Assembly: GCF_001894985.1 (NCBI RefSeq)
Contig: NZ_BCXG01000006.1
Span: 228,322 to 292,321, forward strand
Direction of reading: 5' to 3'
DNA length: 64,000 nucleotides
DNA from: Rhodococcus tukisamuensis NBRC 100609
Lineage (GTDB): Bacteria > Actinomycetota > Actinomycetes > Mycobacteriales > Mycobacteriaceae
Both the position numbers and the translations under genes were made by a program. Numbering within the stretch: the first letter of the stretch is position 1; the number at the start of each line of letters is the position of its first letter. Of this stretch, positions 52,395 to 61,517 are shown in pieces. The notes beneath the pieces are model-generated. The model saw only the letters and a list, made by a program, of their open reading frames with translations. It did no database searches and had not been told where the DNA came from.

Positions 52395-52485
52395 CGGCAC
52401 TCCATTTCCGTACGGTGTACCGAACCAACGTGCGGGGTCTGCGCATTGTTCCCCGGGCGGCGCGGCAGGTGGCAGGATCGTCGGC

Positions 52486-53070
52486 ATGGCACTCACGCTG
52501 CACCTCGCCGGCGACGCGGACGCGGACGCGCTGCTCGCCGCAGACCCCCTGGCCCTGCTGATCGGAATGCTGCTCGACCAGCAGATTCCGATGGAGGTCG
52601 CCTTCGCCGGGCCGAAGAAGCTCGACGACCGACTCGAGGGCCTCGACGTCCACAAGATCGCGGAGATGGACCCCGAGAAGTTCCTCGCCCTGTGCGCCAC
52701 CCCGCCCGCGGTGCACCGGTTCCCCGGGTCGATGGGCAAGCGGGTCCAGGACCTGTGCGCCTACCTGGTCGAGCACTACGACGGCCGTACCGAGGCGATC
52801 TGGACTGACGGCGCCCCGGACGGCAAGGAGGTGCTCCGCCGGCTGAAGGCGCTGCCCGGCTACGGCGACCAGAAGGCGCGGATCTTCCTGGCGCTGCTCG
52901 GCAAGCAGATCGGCGTCGAACTCGACGGCTGGCGCGAGGCCGCGGGCGCGTACGGCGACGACGGCGCGCGCCGGTCGATCGCGGACGTGGTCGACGACCA
53001 GACGCTCGCCGAGGTGCGCGAGTTCAAGAAGGCCGCGAAGGCGGCGGCGAAGGCAGCCAAGGCCACCTAG
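52486..53070 (+). CDS. HhH-GPD-type base excision repair family protein
   Basis: Encodes 194 residues from ATG 52486. It matches the HhH-GPD DNA glycosylase-like family of actinobacteria: LALLIGMLLDQQIPMEVAFA, HRFPGSMGKRVQDLCAYLVE, and the helix-hairpin-helix region VLRRLKALPGYGDQKARIFL. The usual catalytic Asp after the HhH and the FeS Cys of Nth/MutY are not evident. The C-terminal tail is a Lys/Ala run (KKAAKAAAKAAKAT), possibly for DNA binding. Role in repair is a family inference. Confidence 0.85.
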   Translation: MALTLHLAGDADADALLAADPLALLIGMLLDQQIPMEVAFAGPKKLDDRLEGLDVHKIAEMDPEKFLALCATPPAVHRFPGSMGKRVQDLCAYLVEHYDGRTEAIWTDGAPDGKEVLRRLKALPGYGDQKARIFLALLGKQIGVELDGWREAAGAYGDDGARRSIADVVDDQTLAEVREFKKAAKAAAKAAKAT

Positions 53071-53087
53071 CCGCACATACCCTTTGT

Positions 53088-53131
53088 CTCCGTCACACAC
53101 CCGTTGTACGTGCATCGGGTGTGTGACGGAG
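53088..53131. terminator. Bidirectional terminator, 16-bp perfect stem
   Basis: CTCCGTCACACACCCG (53088-53103) pairs with CGGGTGTGTGACGGAG (53116-53131) around a 12-base loop, between convergent stops at 53070 and 53165. Outer bases extend pairing imperfectly. Confidence 0.85.
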
Positions 53132-53164
53132 CGAGAAGGTGTGTGCCGGCAGCGCCGCGGGCGG

Positions 53165-54913
53165 CTACTCCTCCGTCTGGTCGCCGCCGACGACGGCGCG
53201 CACCTGCTCGGTCTGGGCGGCGGTCCAGTCGGCGGGGTCGAGGATGCCGGCCCACATGTTCACCGCGTCCCGGCCGAAGGTGTGGCCGTGGCCCTCCGGC
53301 ACGTCGGCGGAGAACACCATGTCCATGGTGACCTGCCAGAACGTGACGAACGGGATCCAGCGCATGCCGGGGTCGACGTCCGGGCCCGGCGGTTCGCGGA
53401 GCCAGTCCGGCTTGTGCAGCAGCAGGTCGAAGGACCACCAGGTGATCGGGTCGCTCGCATGCTGCCAGTAGACGATCCGCGGGGTGCCCCACGGTGCGGG
53501 GAGGTCGAGGTCCGCGGCGGCCGCGGCGAACCGGACGTTCGCGCCGCCGTCGACGACCGGAAGGCGTTCGGGCGAGCCGGGATCGCGGTCCGCGGTGATC
53601 TGCGCCCACTGCGGCGCGAAGTTCGGGGTGCCGACCCACAGCGCGCCGTCCGTGCGGGCCAGCATGTCCTGGGCCCCGCTGAACGCGCCCTGTCCGCCGA
53701 ACGAGCCCAGGCTCTCGCCGAACACCACCAGCTTGGGACGGGACTCCGCGGGACGGGCGTCCACCGCCGCCGAGACGGCCTCGAACAGCGCCCGGCCCGC
53801 CTCCGGCGGGGTCTTCCGGTCCGCGACGAACGACAGCGCGCTGGGCAGGAACGAGTACTGCATCGACGCGATCGCCGAGTCGCCACCGGCGACGTACTCG
53901 AGCGACGACGCGACCCGCGCGTTGACCCAGCCGCGGCCGGTGGTGGTGGCGACGGCGAGGACGCTGCGGTCGAAGGCGCCGGTGCGCTCGAGTTCGGCGA
54001 CCACCCGATCCGCCACGCCCTCAACGGAAGCGGCGGCCTCACGGCCCGCGTAGACCCGGATCGGCATGGGCGCCGGACGGCCGGTGACGGCGGAGATCTG
54101 CTCGGGGGTCGGGCCGCCGGCGACGAACGTGCGGCCCTCCCGGCCGAGGCTGTCCCAGGGTTCGGCGGAGGCGGGGGAACCGGACCGTTCGGTGGCGGTC
54201 GGCTCCGTGACGTCGGGCGCGGTGCTCTGGTCCGCGGCCGCCGCGGACCGGTTCGCCAGGCCGATGACGCCTTGGTAGACAACGCCGTTGACCACGAGGA
54301 CGCTCACGACCAGCACCACCACCAGGCTCGCCAGCCGCGCGACGGGGGCGGGCACGTAGCGCAGCCCCAACGCGGTCAGCCGGTTGGTGCCGCCGCGGAT
54401 CGCCCGCGCGATCGCCAGGATCGCGATCGCGACGGTCAGCGAGAGTGCCAGCACCAGAAGGTAGTACGAGCGGCTCGCGGGCTCCGCCTGGGCGAGCTCG
54501 CGGACGATCTGCTGCCACCAGGAGCCGAGGACGAGGAAGGTCGGCACCGCGACCACGGCCAGGCCCAGCAGGGTCCACCAGCCGATCCGCCGGGTCCGCT
54601 CCGAGTGCCGCACGGTGAAGCCGCACTTGCGGACCAGCCACGCTGCGAGGCAACCGATTCCGTACCCGGTCGCGACGCTGATGCCGGTCGCCACGGCCTG
54701 CAGGTACCAGGCGCGTGGCAGCAGCGACGGCGTCATCGACCAGCAGAAGAACAGCAGGGCCAGCGTCAGGCCGACGGGGTGCAGTGTGCGGCCGTAGCGA
54801 CGTAGTCGGTCACCGGCGCCGACCGGCGACGCGGTCTCCACGGCGCCGGTCGTTGCGTCGGGTGTGTTGCTGGACGGCGACGTCGTCGCCTGTGGATCTG
54901 TGGTCGCGGACAT
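53165..54913 (-). CDS. Membrane alpha/beta hydrolase (DUF2319/Abhydrolase_9 type)
   Basis: Encodes 582 residues. The N-terminal half has about five membrane helices (HPVGLTLALLFFCWSMTPSL, WWTLLGLAVVAVPTFLVLGS, YYLLVLALSLTVAIAILAIA, LASLVVVLVVSVLVVNGVVY). The C-terminal half is a hydrolase of the PF10081 type with PKLVVFGESLGSFGGQGAFS (nucleophile Ser in GESLG), TDGALWVGTPNFAPQW, RIVYWQHASDPITWW and EGHGHTFGRDAVNMW (His). The active site should face the cytoplasm or outside depending on helix count. Role in envelope lipid metabolism is possible. Substrate unknown. Confidence 0.87.
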   Translation of the reverse strand: MSATTDPQATTSPSSNTPDATTGAVETASPVGAGDRLRRYGRTLHPVGLTLALLFFCWSMTPSLLPRAWYLQAVATGISVATGYGIGCLAAWLVRKCGFTVRHSERTRRIGWWTLLGLAVVAVPTFLVLGSWWQQIVRELAQAEPASRSYYLLVLALSLTVAIAILAIARAIRGGTNRLTALGLRYVPAPVARLASLVVVLVVSVLVVNGVVYQGVIGLANRSAAAADQSTAPDVTEPTATERSGSPASAEPWDSLGREGRTFVAGGPTPEQISAVTGRPAPMPIRVYAGREAAASVEGVADRVVAELERTGAFDRSVLAVATTTGRGWVNARVASSLEYVAGGDSAIASMQYSFLPSALSFVADRKTPPEAGRALFEAVSAAVDARPAESRPKLVVFGESLGSFGGQGAFSGAQDMLARTDGALWVGTPNFAPQWAQITADRDPGSPERLPVVDGGANVRFAAAAADLDLPAPWGTPRIVYWQHASDPITWWSFDLLLHKPDWLREPPGPDVDPGMRWIPFVTFWQVTMDMVFSADVPEGHGHTFGRDAVNMWAGILDPADWTAAQTEQVRAVVGGDQTEE

Positions 54914-55009
54914 CGGTGCTTCCTGGTGAGGCGAGGAATCTTCCGTCCGGTGCCCGGACCCCGGGATAGTAGCGGACCTGTTGCGGGGCGGCGGCGATCC
55001 GTCGTCCGG

Positions 55010-56335
55010 TCAGTGCACCGGGTCGTCGTCCTCCTCGGCGGCCCGGCGGCGGGGCTCCTCGTCGCGCGGCGGGAACAGGCCCGGGCCTGTCGGTCCGCCG
55101 TGCGCGAGCACCGCGTGCTCGTACGCGGACTCGGCGTGCAGCGCCAGGTCGACGCCGGTGATCTCGTCCTCGGCGCTGACCCGGAACCCGAGGTACCGGT
55201 CGATCAGCTTGCCGAGGCCGTAGCTCATGCCGAACGCGTAGAGGCCGACCACCAGGACCGCGGCGACCTGCTTGCCGAGCTGGGCCAGCCCGCCGCCGAA
55301 CAGCAGCCCGGACACGCCGCCGGTCATCACCTTCGCGGCGAGCAGGCCGATCAGCAGGGTGCCGACGATCCCGCCGACCAGGTGCACGCCGACCACGTCG
55401 AGCGAGTCGTCGTAGCCGAACTTGAACTTCCAGCCGACCGCGAACGAGCAGACGCCGCCCGCGACCACGCCGATCACCGCGGCGCCGCCAACCGTCACCC
55501 AGCCGCAGGACGGGGTGATGGCGACCAGGCCCGCGACCACGCCGGACGCGGCGCCGAAGGTGGTGGGGTGGCCGTCGCGGCGCTGCTCGACCACCAGCCA
55601 CCCGAGCATGCCCGTGCAGCCGGCGACCAGTGTGTTGAGGAAGACGGCGGCCGCGGTGCCGTTCGCGGACAGCGCGGAACCGGCGTTGAAACCGAACCAG
55701 CCGAACCACAGCAGGCCCACCCCGAGCAGCACCAACGGCAGGTTGTGCGGGCGCATCGGCTCGCTGCGGAATCCGATGCGCGGGCCCAGGACCAGCGCCA
55801 ACGCCAGGCCGGACGCGCCGGAGACGATCTCCACCACGAGGCCGCCGGCGTAGTCGAGGGCGCCGAGGCGGGCGATCCAGCCGTCCGGACCCCACACCCA
55901 GTGCGCGACGGGGACGTACACGGCCAGCGTCCAGACCGGCACGAACACCATCCACGAGGAGAACTTGGCGCGGTCGGCGATCGCGCCGCTGATCAGCGCG
56001 GCGGTGAGGATCGCGAAGGTGAGCTGGAAGGTGGCGAACAGGAACTCCGGCACCGTGCCGTGCAGGGTGGTCGGGTCGATGCCCGTCATCCCGAAGTGTT
56101 CGAGCCCGCCGAGCAGGCCGCCGCCGATGTCGTCGCCGAAGGCCAGGCTGTACCCCACCAGCAGCCAGACGACGGTGACCAGGGCGATGGCGACGAAGCT
56201 CATCATGATCATGTTGAGCACGCCCTTCGAGCGCACCATGCCGCCGTAGAACAGGGCCAGTCCGGGCGTCATGAGCAGTACCAGCGCGGTGCTCACGAGC
56301 AACCAGGCGGTGTCGCCGGCGTCGATTGTCTGCAC
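55010..56335 (-). CDS. amt: Ammonium transporter
   Basis: Encodes 441 residues from GTG 56335, with AGGAGG upstream. Eleven membrane helices with Amt signatures: TPGLALFYGGMVRSKGVLNM, FATFQLTFAILTAALISGAI, VWTLAVYVPVAHWVWGPDGW, DYAGGLVVEIVSGASGLALA, FNAGSALSANGTAAAVFLNT and VVGVHLVGGIVGTLLIGLLA (pore His). It imports ammonium. The cytoplasmic C-terminus is charged (PPRDEEPRRRAAEEDDDPVH) and longer than usual. No glnB/glnK follows in this window, so it is the solitary type or the PII gene is elsewhere. Confidence 0.93.
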   Translation of the reverse strand: MQTIDAGDTAWLLVSTALVLLMTPGLALFYGGMVRSKGVLNMIMMSFVAIALVTVVWLLVGYSLAFGDDIGGGLLGGLEHFGMTGIDPTTLHGTVPEFLFATFQLTFAILTAALISGAIADRAKFSSWMVFVPVWTLAVYVPVAHWVWGPDGWIARLGALDYAGGLVVEIVSGASGLALALVLGPRIGFRSEPMRPHNLPLVLLGVGLLWFGWFGFNAGSALSANGTAAAVFLNTLVAGCTGMLGWLVVEQRRDGHPTTFGAASGVVAGLVAITPSCGWVTVGGAAVIGVVAGGVCSFAVGWKFKFGYDDSLDVVGVHLVGGIVGTLLIGLLAAKVMTGGVSGLLFGGGLAQLGKQVAAVLVVGLYAFGMSYGLGKLIDRYLGFRVSAEDEITGVDLALHAESAYEHAVLAHGGPTGPGLFPPRDEEPRRRAAEEDDDPVH

Positions 56336-56553
56336 GTCAGTCCTCCTGTCGGTGCGGGATGTTGCCGCATCGGTAACTGACGATGCGGGGCTGCGGTTTC
56401 ACCGGCGCGGCGGTCGTGTTGCGGCTGTGTTTCGGATTTTGCACAGGTCGTCCGAGGTCGGGCGGTGACACGTGACGCCGTGGTCGCGGGACGCGCGCGG
56501 GTCGCAGTGGTCCGTGGGCGCAATGTCGGGCATCGCCCCGGTACCCTCACCGC

Positions 56554-58830
56554 GTGGCCCTCTACCGGAAGTATCGACCGGCGACCTTCGCTGAAGTGGT
56601 GGGGCAGGAGCACGTCACCGAACCCCTGAGCACCGCCCTGGACGCCGGACGTATCAATCACGCCTACCTGTTCTCGGGTCCGCGCGGCTGTGGCAAGACG
56701 TCCTCGGCCCGGATCCTGGCGCGCTCGCTGAACTGTGTGGAGGGACCCACCTCCACACCGTGCGGGGTGTGTCACTCCTGTGTCGCGCTGGCGCCCGGCG
56801 GTCCCGGCAACCTGGACGTGATCGAGCTCGACGCGGCCAGCCACGGCGGCGTCGACGACACCCGCGAGCTGCGTGACCGGGCCTTCTACGCGCCCGCGGA
56901 GTCCCGCTACCGCATCTTCATCGTCGACGAGGCGCACATGGTCACCACGCAGGGCTTCAACGCCCTGCTCAAGATCGTGGAGGAGCCGCCGGAGCACCTC
57001 ATCTTCGTCTTCGCCACCACCGAACCGGAGAAGGTGCTGCCGACCATCCGGTCGCGCACCCACCACTACCCGTTCCGGCTGCTCGCGCCGACCACCATGC
57101 GCGGGCTGCTCGAGAAGATCTGCGCGCAGGAGCACGTCGCGGTCGACCCCGCGGTGTACCCGCTGGTGATCCGGGCGGGCGGAGGCTCGCCGCGTGACTC
57201 GTTGAGCGTGCTGGACCAGCTGCTCGCCGGCGCGGGCAGCGAGGGCGTCACGTACTCGCGGGCGCTGTCGCTGCTCGGCGTCACCGACGTCGCCCTGATC
57301 GACGACGCCGTCGACGCGCTCGCCGTCGGTGACGGCGCGGCCCTGTTCGGCACGGTCGACAAGGTGATGGACGCCGGCCACGACCCGCGGCGGTTCGCGG
57401 TGGATTTGCTCGAGCGCATCCGTGACCTGATCCTGATGCGGGCGGTGCCCGACGCGGCCGAGCGGGGCCTGGTCGACGCGCCCGGCGACGTGCTCGAACG
57501 GATGCGGGAGCAGGCCGAGCGAATCGGCCCCGCGACGCTGGCCCGGTACGCAGAACTGATGCACGCCGGACTCGGCGAGATGCGCGGCGCGACGGCGCCC
57601 CGGCTGCTGCTCGAGGTGATGTGCGCGCGGATGCTGCTGCCCTCGGCTTCCGACGCGGAATCGGCTGTGCTGCAACGCCTGGAACGGCTGGAGCGGAGTC
57701 CCGGCGTGAGCGTGCCCGCGGCCGGGCAGGCGGCGCGGACGCCCGCGGCCGCGGAGCCCGCCGCTCGGCCGAGCGCGTCGGCCGGCCCGGAACCCGAGCC
57801 GATCTACCAGCGGCCCTCGCAGCGGTCGGCAACGCAGGCTTCCGAGCCGGCGGCCGCACCCGTGGAACCTGCTCCGGTGCCTGTCGCCCCGGAGCCGGTG
57901 GCACATGTGGCCGAGCCGGTTCCGGCGCCGGTGGTCGAGCCGGCAGCGCCCGCACCGGCCCCGGTGGCCCAGGCGCCCGAGCCCGTGACCCCGGTCGTCG
58001 AGCCGCCCGCCCCGGAACCGGAGTTCGCGCGGCCCGAGCCGGCGGCCCAGGCCGCACCGTCCCCGGAGCAGTTCGAGCCGGAGCCGGAGCCCGCCGCCCC
58101 CGTACGGCAGCCGGCCGTTCCGGTCGAGATGCCCGTGCAGGCAACGGAACCCGCGCCCGAGCCGGAGCCCGCACCCGAGCCGATGCCCGAGGCGGAACCG
58201 GAGCCCGCACCCGCAGCGGCCGGCCAACCCGACGCCGCCGCGGTCCGCGCGGTGTGGTCCGAGGTCCGCGCCAAGGTGCGCGAGCGCAGTCGTACCGTGG
58301 AGGTCATGCTCTCCGGTGCCACCGTGCGCGCGATCGAGAACAACCGGCTGATCCTCATCCACGCCTCGGCGCCGCTGGCCAAGCGGCTGGTCGAGGCGCG
58401 CAACGCGGACGTCATCCGGGACGCGCTGCGCGAGGTGTTCGGGGTGGACTGGACCGTCGACTGCGAGGTCGGCACCGCGGAGCCCGTCGCGCCGGTGCAG
58501 CGTGCCGCGGCCTCGCGGGAGCCGTCGAAACCGGCTGGCGGGCCGAGGTTCTCGCGGCCGAGTCAGGGAAATGCCCAGCCGTCGCGGCCGCGCCCGTCGG
58601 GGGACTCCGTCGACGACATCCCGCCGCCGGACTACCCGGACTACCCGGATGACCCGGGCCCGCCGCCGAACGAGCCGGAGCCGCCGACCCCGGAGAACGT
58701 CACGCCCGAGGACGAGGAAGAGATGATGGCGCAGGCCGCCGAGCCTGGCGCCGAGTCTGTTCGGCGCGACCCGGTGGAGATGGCAATCGAACTCCTGGCG
58801 GACGAGTTGGGCGCCAAGCGCATCGAGTGA
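56554..58830 (+). CDS. dnaX: DNA polymerase III subunit gamma/tau
   Basis: Encodes 758 residues from GTG 56554. The clamp-loader AAA+ domain is clear: YRKYRPATFAEVVGQEHVTE, Walker A FSGPRGCGKTSSARI (about 44-58), zinc Cys CVEGPTSTPCGVCHSC, Walker B IVDEAHMVTTQGFNALLKIV, sensor 1 IFVFATTEPEKVLPTIRSRT. Residues ~380-560 are a long Pro/Ala/Glu linker. The tau C-terminus (VRAVWSEVRAKVRERSRTVE) binds the polymerase and helicase. No obvious slippery site for a gamma product was seen. Long antisense ORFs over the linker are compositional shadows. Confidence 0.95.
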   Translation: MALYRKYRPATFAEVVGQEHVTEPLSTALDAGRINHAYLFSGPRGCGKTSSARILARSLNCVEGPTSTPCGVCHSCVALAPGGPGNLDVIELDAASHGGVDDTRELRDRAFYAPAESRYRIFIVDEAHMVTTQGFNALLKIVEEPPEHLIFVFATTEPEKVLPTIRSRTHHYPFRLLAPTTMRGLLEKICAQEHVAVDPAVYPLVIRAGGGSPRDSLSVLDQLLAGAGSEGVTYSRALSLLGVTDVALIDDAVDALAVGDGAALFGTVDKVMDAGHDPRRFAVDLLERIRDLILMRAVPDAAERGLVDAPGDVLERMREQAERIGPATLARYAELMHAGLGEMRGATAPRLLLEVMCARMLLPSASDAESAVLQRLERLERSPGVSVPAAGQAARTPAAAEPAARPSASAGPEPEPIYQRPSQRSATQASEPAAAPVEPAPVPVAPEPVAHVAEPVPAPVVEPAAPAPAPVAQAPEPVTPVVEPPAPEPEFARPEPAAQAAPSPEQFEPEPEPAAPVRQPAVPVEMPVQATEPAPEPEPAPEPMPEAEPEPAPAAAGQPDAAAVRAVWSEVRAKVRERSRTVEVMLSGATVRAIENNRLILIHASAPLAKRLVEARNADVIRDALREVFGVDWTVDCEVGTAEPVAPVQRAAASREPSKPAGGPRFSRPSQGNAQPSRPRPSGDSVDDIPPPDYPDYPDDPGPPPNEPEPPTPENVTPEDEEEMMAQAAEPGAESVRRDPVEMAIELLADELGAKRIE

Positions 58831-58897
58831 CGCGGTAGTCCCGCGGCGCGCACCGATCTGGAAGGGTGCCGCGTCCGCCTGCCGACCGTCCGACCGT

Positions 58898-58946
58898 CCC
58901 CAATGTCACATTGGGTCCCCCAGGGGCACCCGATGTGACATTGGGG
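58898..58946. terminator. Bidirectional terminator with internal palindromes
   Basis: CCCCAATGTCACAT (58898-58911) pairs with ATGTGACATTGGGG (58933-58946). Each arm is also a near-palindrome by itself (CCAATGT-C-ACATTGG), so two alternative folds exist. It lies between convergent dnaX and the esterase gene. Confidence 0.8.
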
Positions 58947-58963
58947 AGCGTGACGGGGGTCGG

Positions 58964-59935
58964 TCAGGCCGAACGCTTGCGCACGGCGCCGAGGCTGCGC
59001 CGCGCGAACTCGACGCTCAGCCCGACGATCTCGCGGCTCTCGCTCAGGATCGGTCCGATCACCGGGAAGGCGTGGATCTGGCCGGCCCACAGGTGGGTCT
59101 CGACGGGCTGCCCGGCCCGCTCGAAGCGGGCGGTGAGGTACTCGACGTCCGGGCGCATCAGTTCGTACTCGGCGGCGACCAGGAACACGGGCGGGAACAG
59201 GGCCGGGTCGGCGTCGATCGGAGACTGCGCCCCGATGATCTTCTCCGGTCCGGACAGCCAGCGATCCTTGACCTTGCGCACCTGGTTCATCGGCAGGTAC
59301 GCGTCCCGGCGCATGAACTCCGGGTCGTGCGCCTCGAGGTCGAGGTTGAGCAGCGGCGAGTACCCGAGCACCGCGGCCGGCGTCGGCAGGCCCTGCAGCG
59401 CCGCGATCTCGGCCACCTTCATCGCGAGGTAGCCGCCCGCGGAGTCGCCGGCGACGACGATCTTGGTGGGGTCGTCACAGCTGTCGAGCAGTTCGCGGTA
59501 CGCGGTCATCGCGTCGGCGATCGAGGTCCCGATGCCGCCGTGGGGGAGCTGGCGGTAGTCCACCGACACCACCGGGGCGCCGGAGTAGGCGGCGAGCTGG
59601 GCGCAGACGCCGCGGTGCGAGCCCAGCCCACAGAACAGGAACCCGCCGCCGTGGAAGTACAGGACGGTGGCGCCCGAGAAGGCGTCGCCGGCCTGGCGCG
59701 GGTGGGTGACGCGTTCGCACCGCACCCCGCCCAGCGTCATCGGCTCGACGGTCGTGTTCGGCGGCGCCGGCATCCGGTCCAGTCGGCTCTCGAGCCGGGC
59801 GAGCACGGCCAGGCCGCGGTCGCCGGTCGGCCACGCCGCCATCACCGGCTTGACGACCGCGCGGGCAAACCCGAAGACGAGGTGCGCGCGCCAACTCGTC
59901 TTCCAGTGCCAGATCGTGGATCCACCCGTTCGCAT
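58964..59935 (-). CDS. Hormone-sensitive-lipase-family esterase
   Basis: Encodes 323 residues from ATG 59935 after GAAGGGGAC. HSL (family IV) motifs: VLYFHGGGFLFCGLGSHRGV (oxyanion HGGG), VVAGDSAGGYLAMKVAEIAA (nucleophile Ser), PVFLVAAEYELMRPDVEYL (acid region, with Glu or Asp) and WAGQIHAFPV (His). The His motif is GQIHAF instead of GMxHxF. Such cytoplasmic esterases hydrolyse short-to-medium acyl esters; the mycobacterial Lip family is similar. No lipid-binding signal peptide. Confidence 0.9.
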   Translation of the reverse strand: MRTGGSTIWHWKTSWRAHLVFGFARAVVKPVMAAWPTGDRGLAVLARLESRLDRMPAPPNTTVEPMTLGGVRCERVTHPRQAGDAFSGATVLYFHGGGFLFCGLGSHRGVCAQLAAYSGAPVVSVDYRQLPHGGIGTSIADAMTAYRELLDSCDDPTKIVVAGDSAGGYLAMKVAEIAALQGLPTPAAVLGYSPLLNLDLEAHDPEFMRRDAYLPMNQVRKVKDRWLSGPEKIIGAQSPIDADPALFPPVFLVAAEYELMRPDVEYLTARFERAGQPVETHLWAGQIHAFPVIGPILSESREIVGLSVEFARRSLGAVRKRSA

Positions 59936-60124
59936 GCCGTCCCCTTCGCCGCCTGCCATGTGCCGGGACCACCATAGGGCGGTCAGGGTCGGGGCACACG
60001 GCAACGCGAGGGGCGCGGACGAGAAGTCCGCTCGGACACGGGTGAAACTGTCGGGTGAACGTCGGCGTGATGTCGATCCCGCGCCTGGTCAGAGGTGTGA
60101 GCCCCGGACCTCGGTGAGCCGGGC

Positions 60125-61063
60125 TCAGGCCCGCGCGCCCTCCCGGGCCCGCAGTCGCTCGCGGGTCTCCTCGAAGCGGACCGCCTTGCGTGAGAGTTCC
60201 TCGAGGTGGTCGGCAAGCCGGTCCCGGGCCCGCTCACCGACCGCGGTGAAGTCGTTGCGGTCGAACACCTTCCACATCCGCAGCACCGGCCACAGCACGT
60301 CATCGAGGTGCTGACGCAGGTCGTAGATGCCGTGGGTGGCGAGGAGCAGCGCGTTGCGCCGGAAGTCCGGCATCGACAGACCGGGCATCTGGAACCGGAT
60401 CACCACCTCGGTGATCGCGTCCATCGCCGCGTCGGGCGTCAGGTCGAGGGCGGCGCCGGCGAGCGTCCGGTAGAAGACCATGTGCAGGTTCTCGTCGGCG
60501 GCGATCCGGTCCAGCATCCGCTCGGCGTCGGCGTCCGCGCAGGCTTGACCGGTGTTGCGGTGTGAGAGTCGGGTCGCCAGTTCCTGGAAGGTCACGTAGG
60601 ACACCGAATGCAGGAAGGAGCCGTCCATCGGCGAGGTCAGCCCGGTGGTCATGTGCGCCATGCGCATCTCCTCGAGCCGCACCGGGTCGACGGATCGGGT
60701 CACCGTCAGGAAGTCCCGCATCACGATGCCGTGCCGGTTCTCCTCGGCGGTCCAGCGGTTCACCCAGGTTCCCCACGCCCCCTCGCGGGAGAAGCTCGCC
60801 GTGATCTCCCTGTGGTAGGACGGCAGGTTGTCCTCGGTCAGCAGGTTCGTGATCATCGCCGCCGTGGCCACCTCGGAGAGCCGGGACTGCTCGGGCGCCC
60901 AGTCGTCGCCGCCCAGTGCGGCGAAGTTGCGACCCTCGTCCCACGGCACATAGTCGTGCGGGTGCCAGTCCTTCGCGATCGACAGGTGCTGGTTCAGGCC
61001 GGACTCGACGGTCGGCTCGAGCTCGCGGAGCAGTTCCAGTTGGTTCGGGGTGGAGATGGTCAT
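60125..61063 (-). CDS. desA2: Acyl-[ACP] desaturase, DesA type
   Basis: Encodes 312 residues from ATG 61063, after GGGAGAA. The ferritin-like di-iron fold has its ligands in WTAEENRHGIVMRDFL (E-E-x-x-H) and AADENLHMVFYRTL (E-N-x-H), with LTEDNLPSYHREI earlier. This is the actinobacterial DesA family, which introduces double bonds into ACP-bound acyl chains, feeding mycolic or unsaturated fatty acid synthesis. Symbol follows the mycobacterial paralogue by general similarity; DesA1 versus DesA2 cannot be settled here. An AraC remnant lies just upstream on the same strand. Confidence 0.87.
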   Translation of the reverse strand: MTISTPNQLELLRELEPTVESGLNQHLSIAKDWHPHDYVPWDEGRNFAALGGDDWAPEQSRLSEVATAAMITNLLTEDNLPSYHREITASFSREGAWGTWVNRWTAEENRHGIVMRDFLTVTRSVDPVRLEEMRMAHMTTGLTSPMDGSFLHSVSYVTFQELATRLSHRNTGQACADADAERMLDRIAADENLHMVFYRTLAGAALDLTPDAAMDAITEVVIRFQMPGLSMPDFRRNALLLATHGIYDLRQHLDDVLWPVLRMWKVFDRNDFTAVGERARDRLADHLEELSRKAVRFEETRERLRAREGARA

Positions 61064-61082
61064 CGGTTCTCCCTGCCACGCG

Positions 61083-61220
61083 TCACCGCCCGCAGGGACT
61101 TCGAGGGGACACGCCGTACTTCTGCCGGTAGGCCGCCGCAAAGCGGCCCGTGTGGGTGAACCCCCACCGCAGCGCGACGTCCGGCACGGTGCGAGGCGGT
61201 TCGGCGTCGAGCAGTTCCTC
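61083..61220 (-). pseudogene. C-terminal remnant of an AraC-family regulator
   Basis: The minus strand encodes LLDAEPPRTVPDVALRWGFT followed by HTGRFAAAYRQKYGVSPRSP and a stop. This is the second helix-turn-helix of AraC/XylS regulators. Upstream sequence in all frames (to ~61517) gives no recognisable AraC N-terminus or first HTH, only GC-rich shadow frames, so the gene is truncated. The 297 bp up to the next gene hold nothing else clear. Confidence 0.65.
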
Positions 61221-61517
61221 GTGTGCTTGCCCGCGCGGCGCGGGCCGTACCCAATTGAACACCGAGATCCGGGGCACTTCCAGGTATCGGCTGGATTGGC
61301 AGCTGTCCCTGCCAGGCCACGCGTTCGTCAACCAGTCCCGTGGCCGCGCTGTGGGTGGTCGCTACCGATGTCGAGTCCAGCTGCCGCTGGCAGTGAAATT
61401 TTCCCGACCGCCCGGGACACCCGCCCCTGGTGCCCGGGACGGCGGGCACCGCACGCTGCTCAGCAGGACATCCGCGATCGGGCCACCCCTCGGCCACGAG
61501 CAAGAAGGAGACTGCAG

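Noticed and set aside
56293..58362. 689-residue minus-strand ORF antisense to dnaX
   Set aside because: Shadow of the high-GC dnaX linker; no family signature and no ribosome-binding site.
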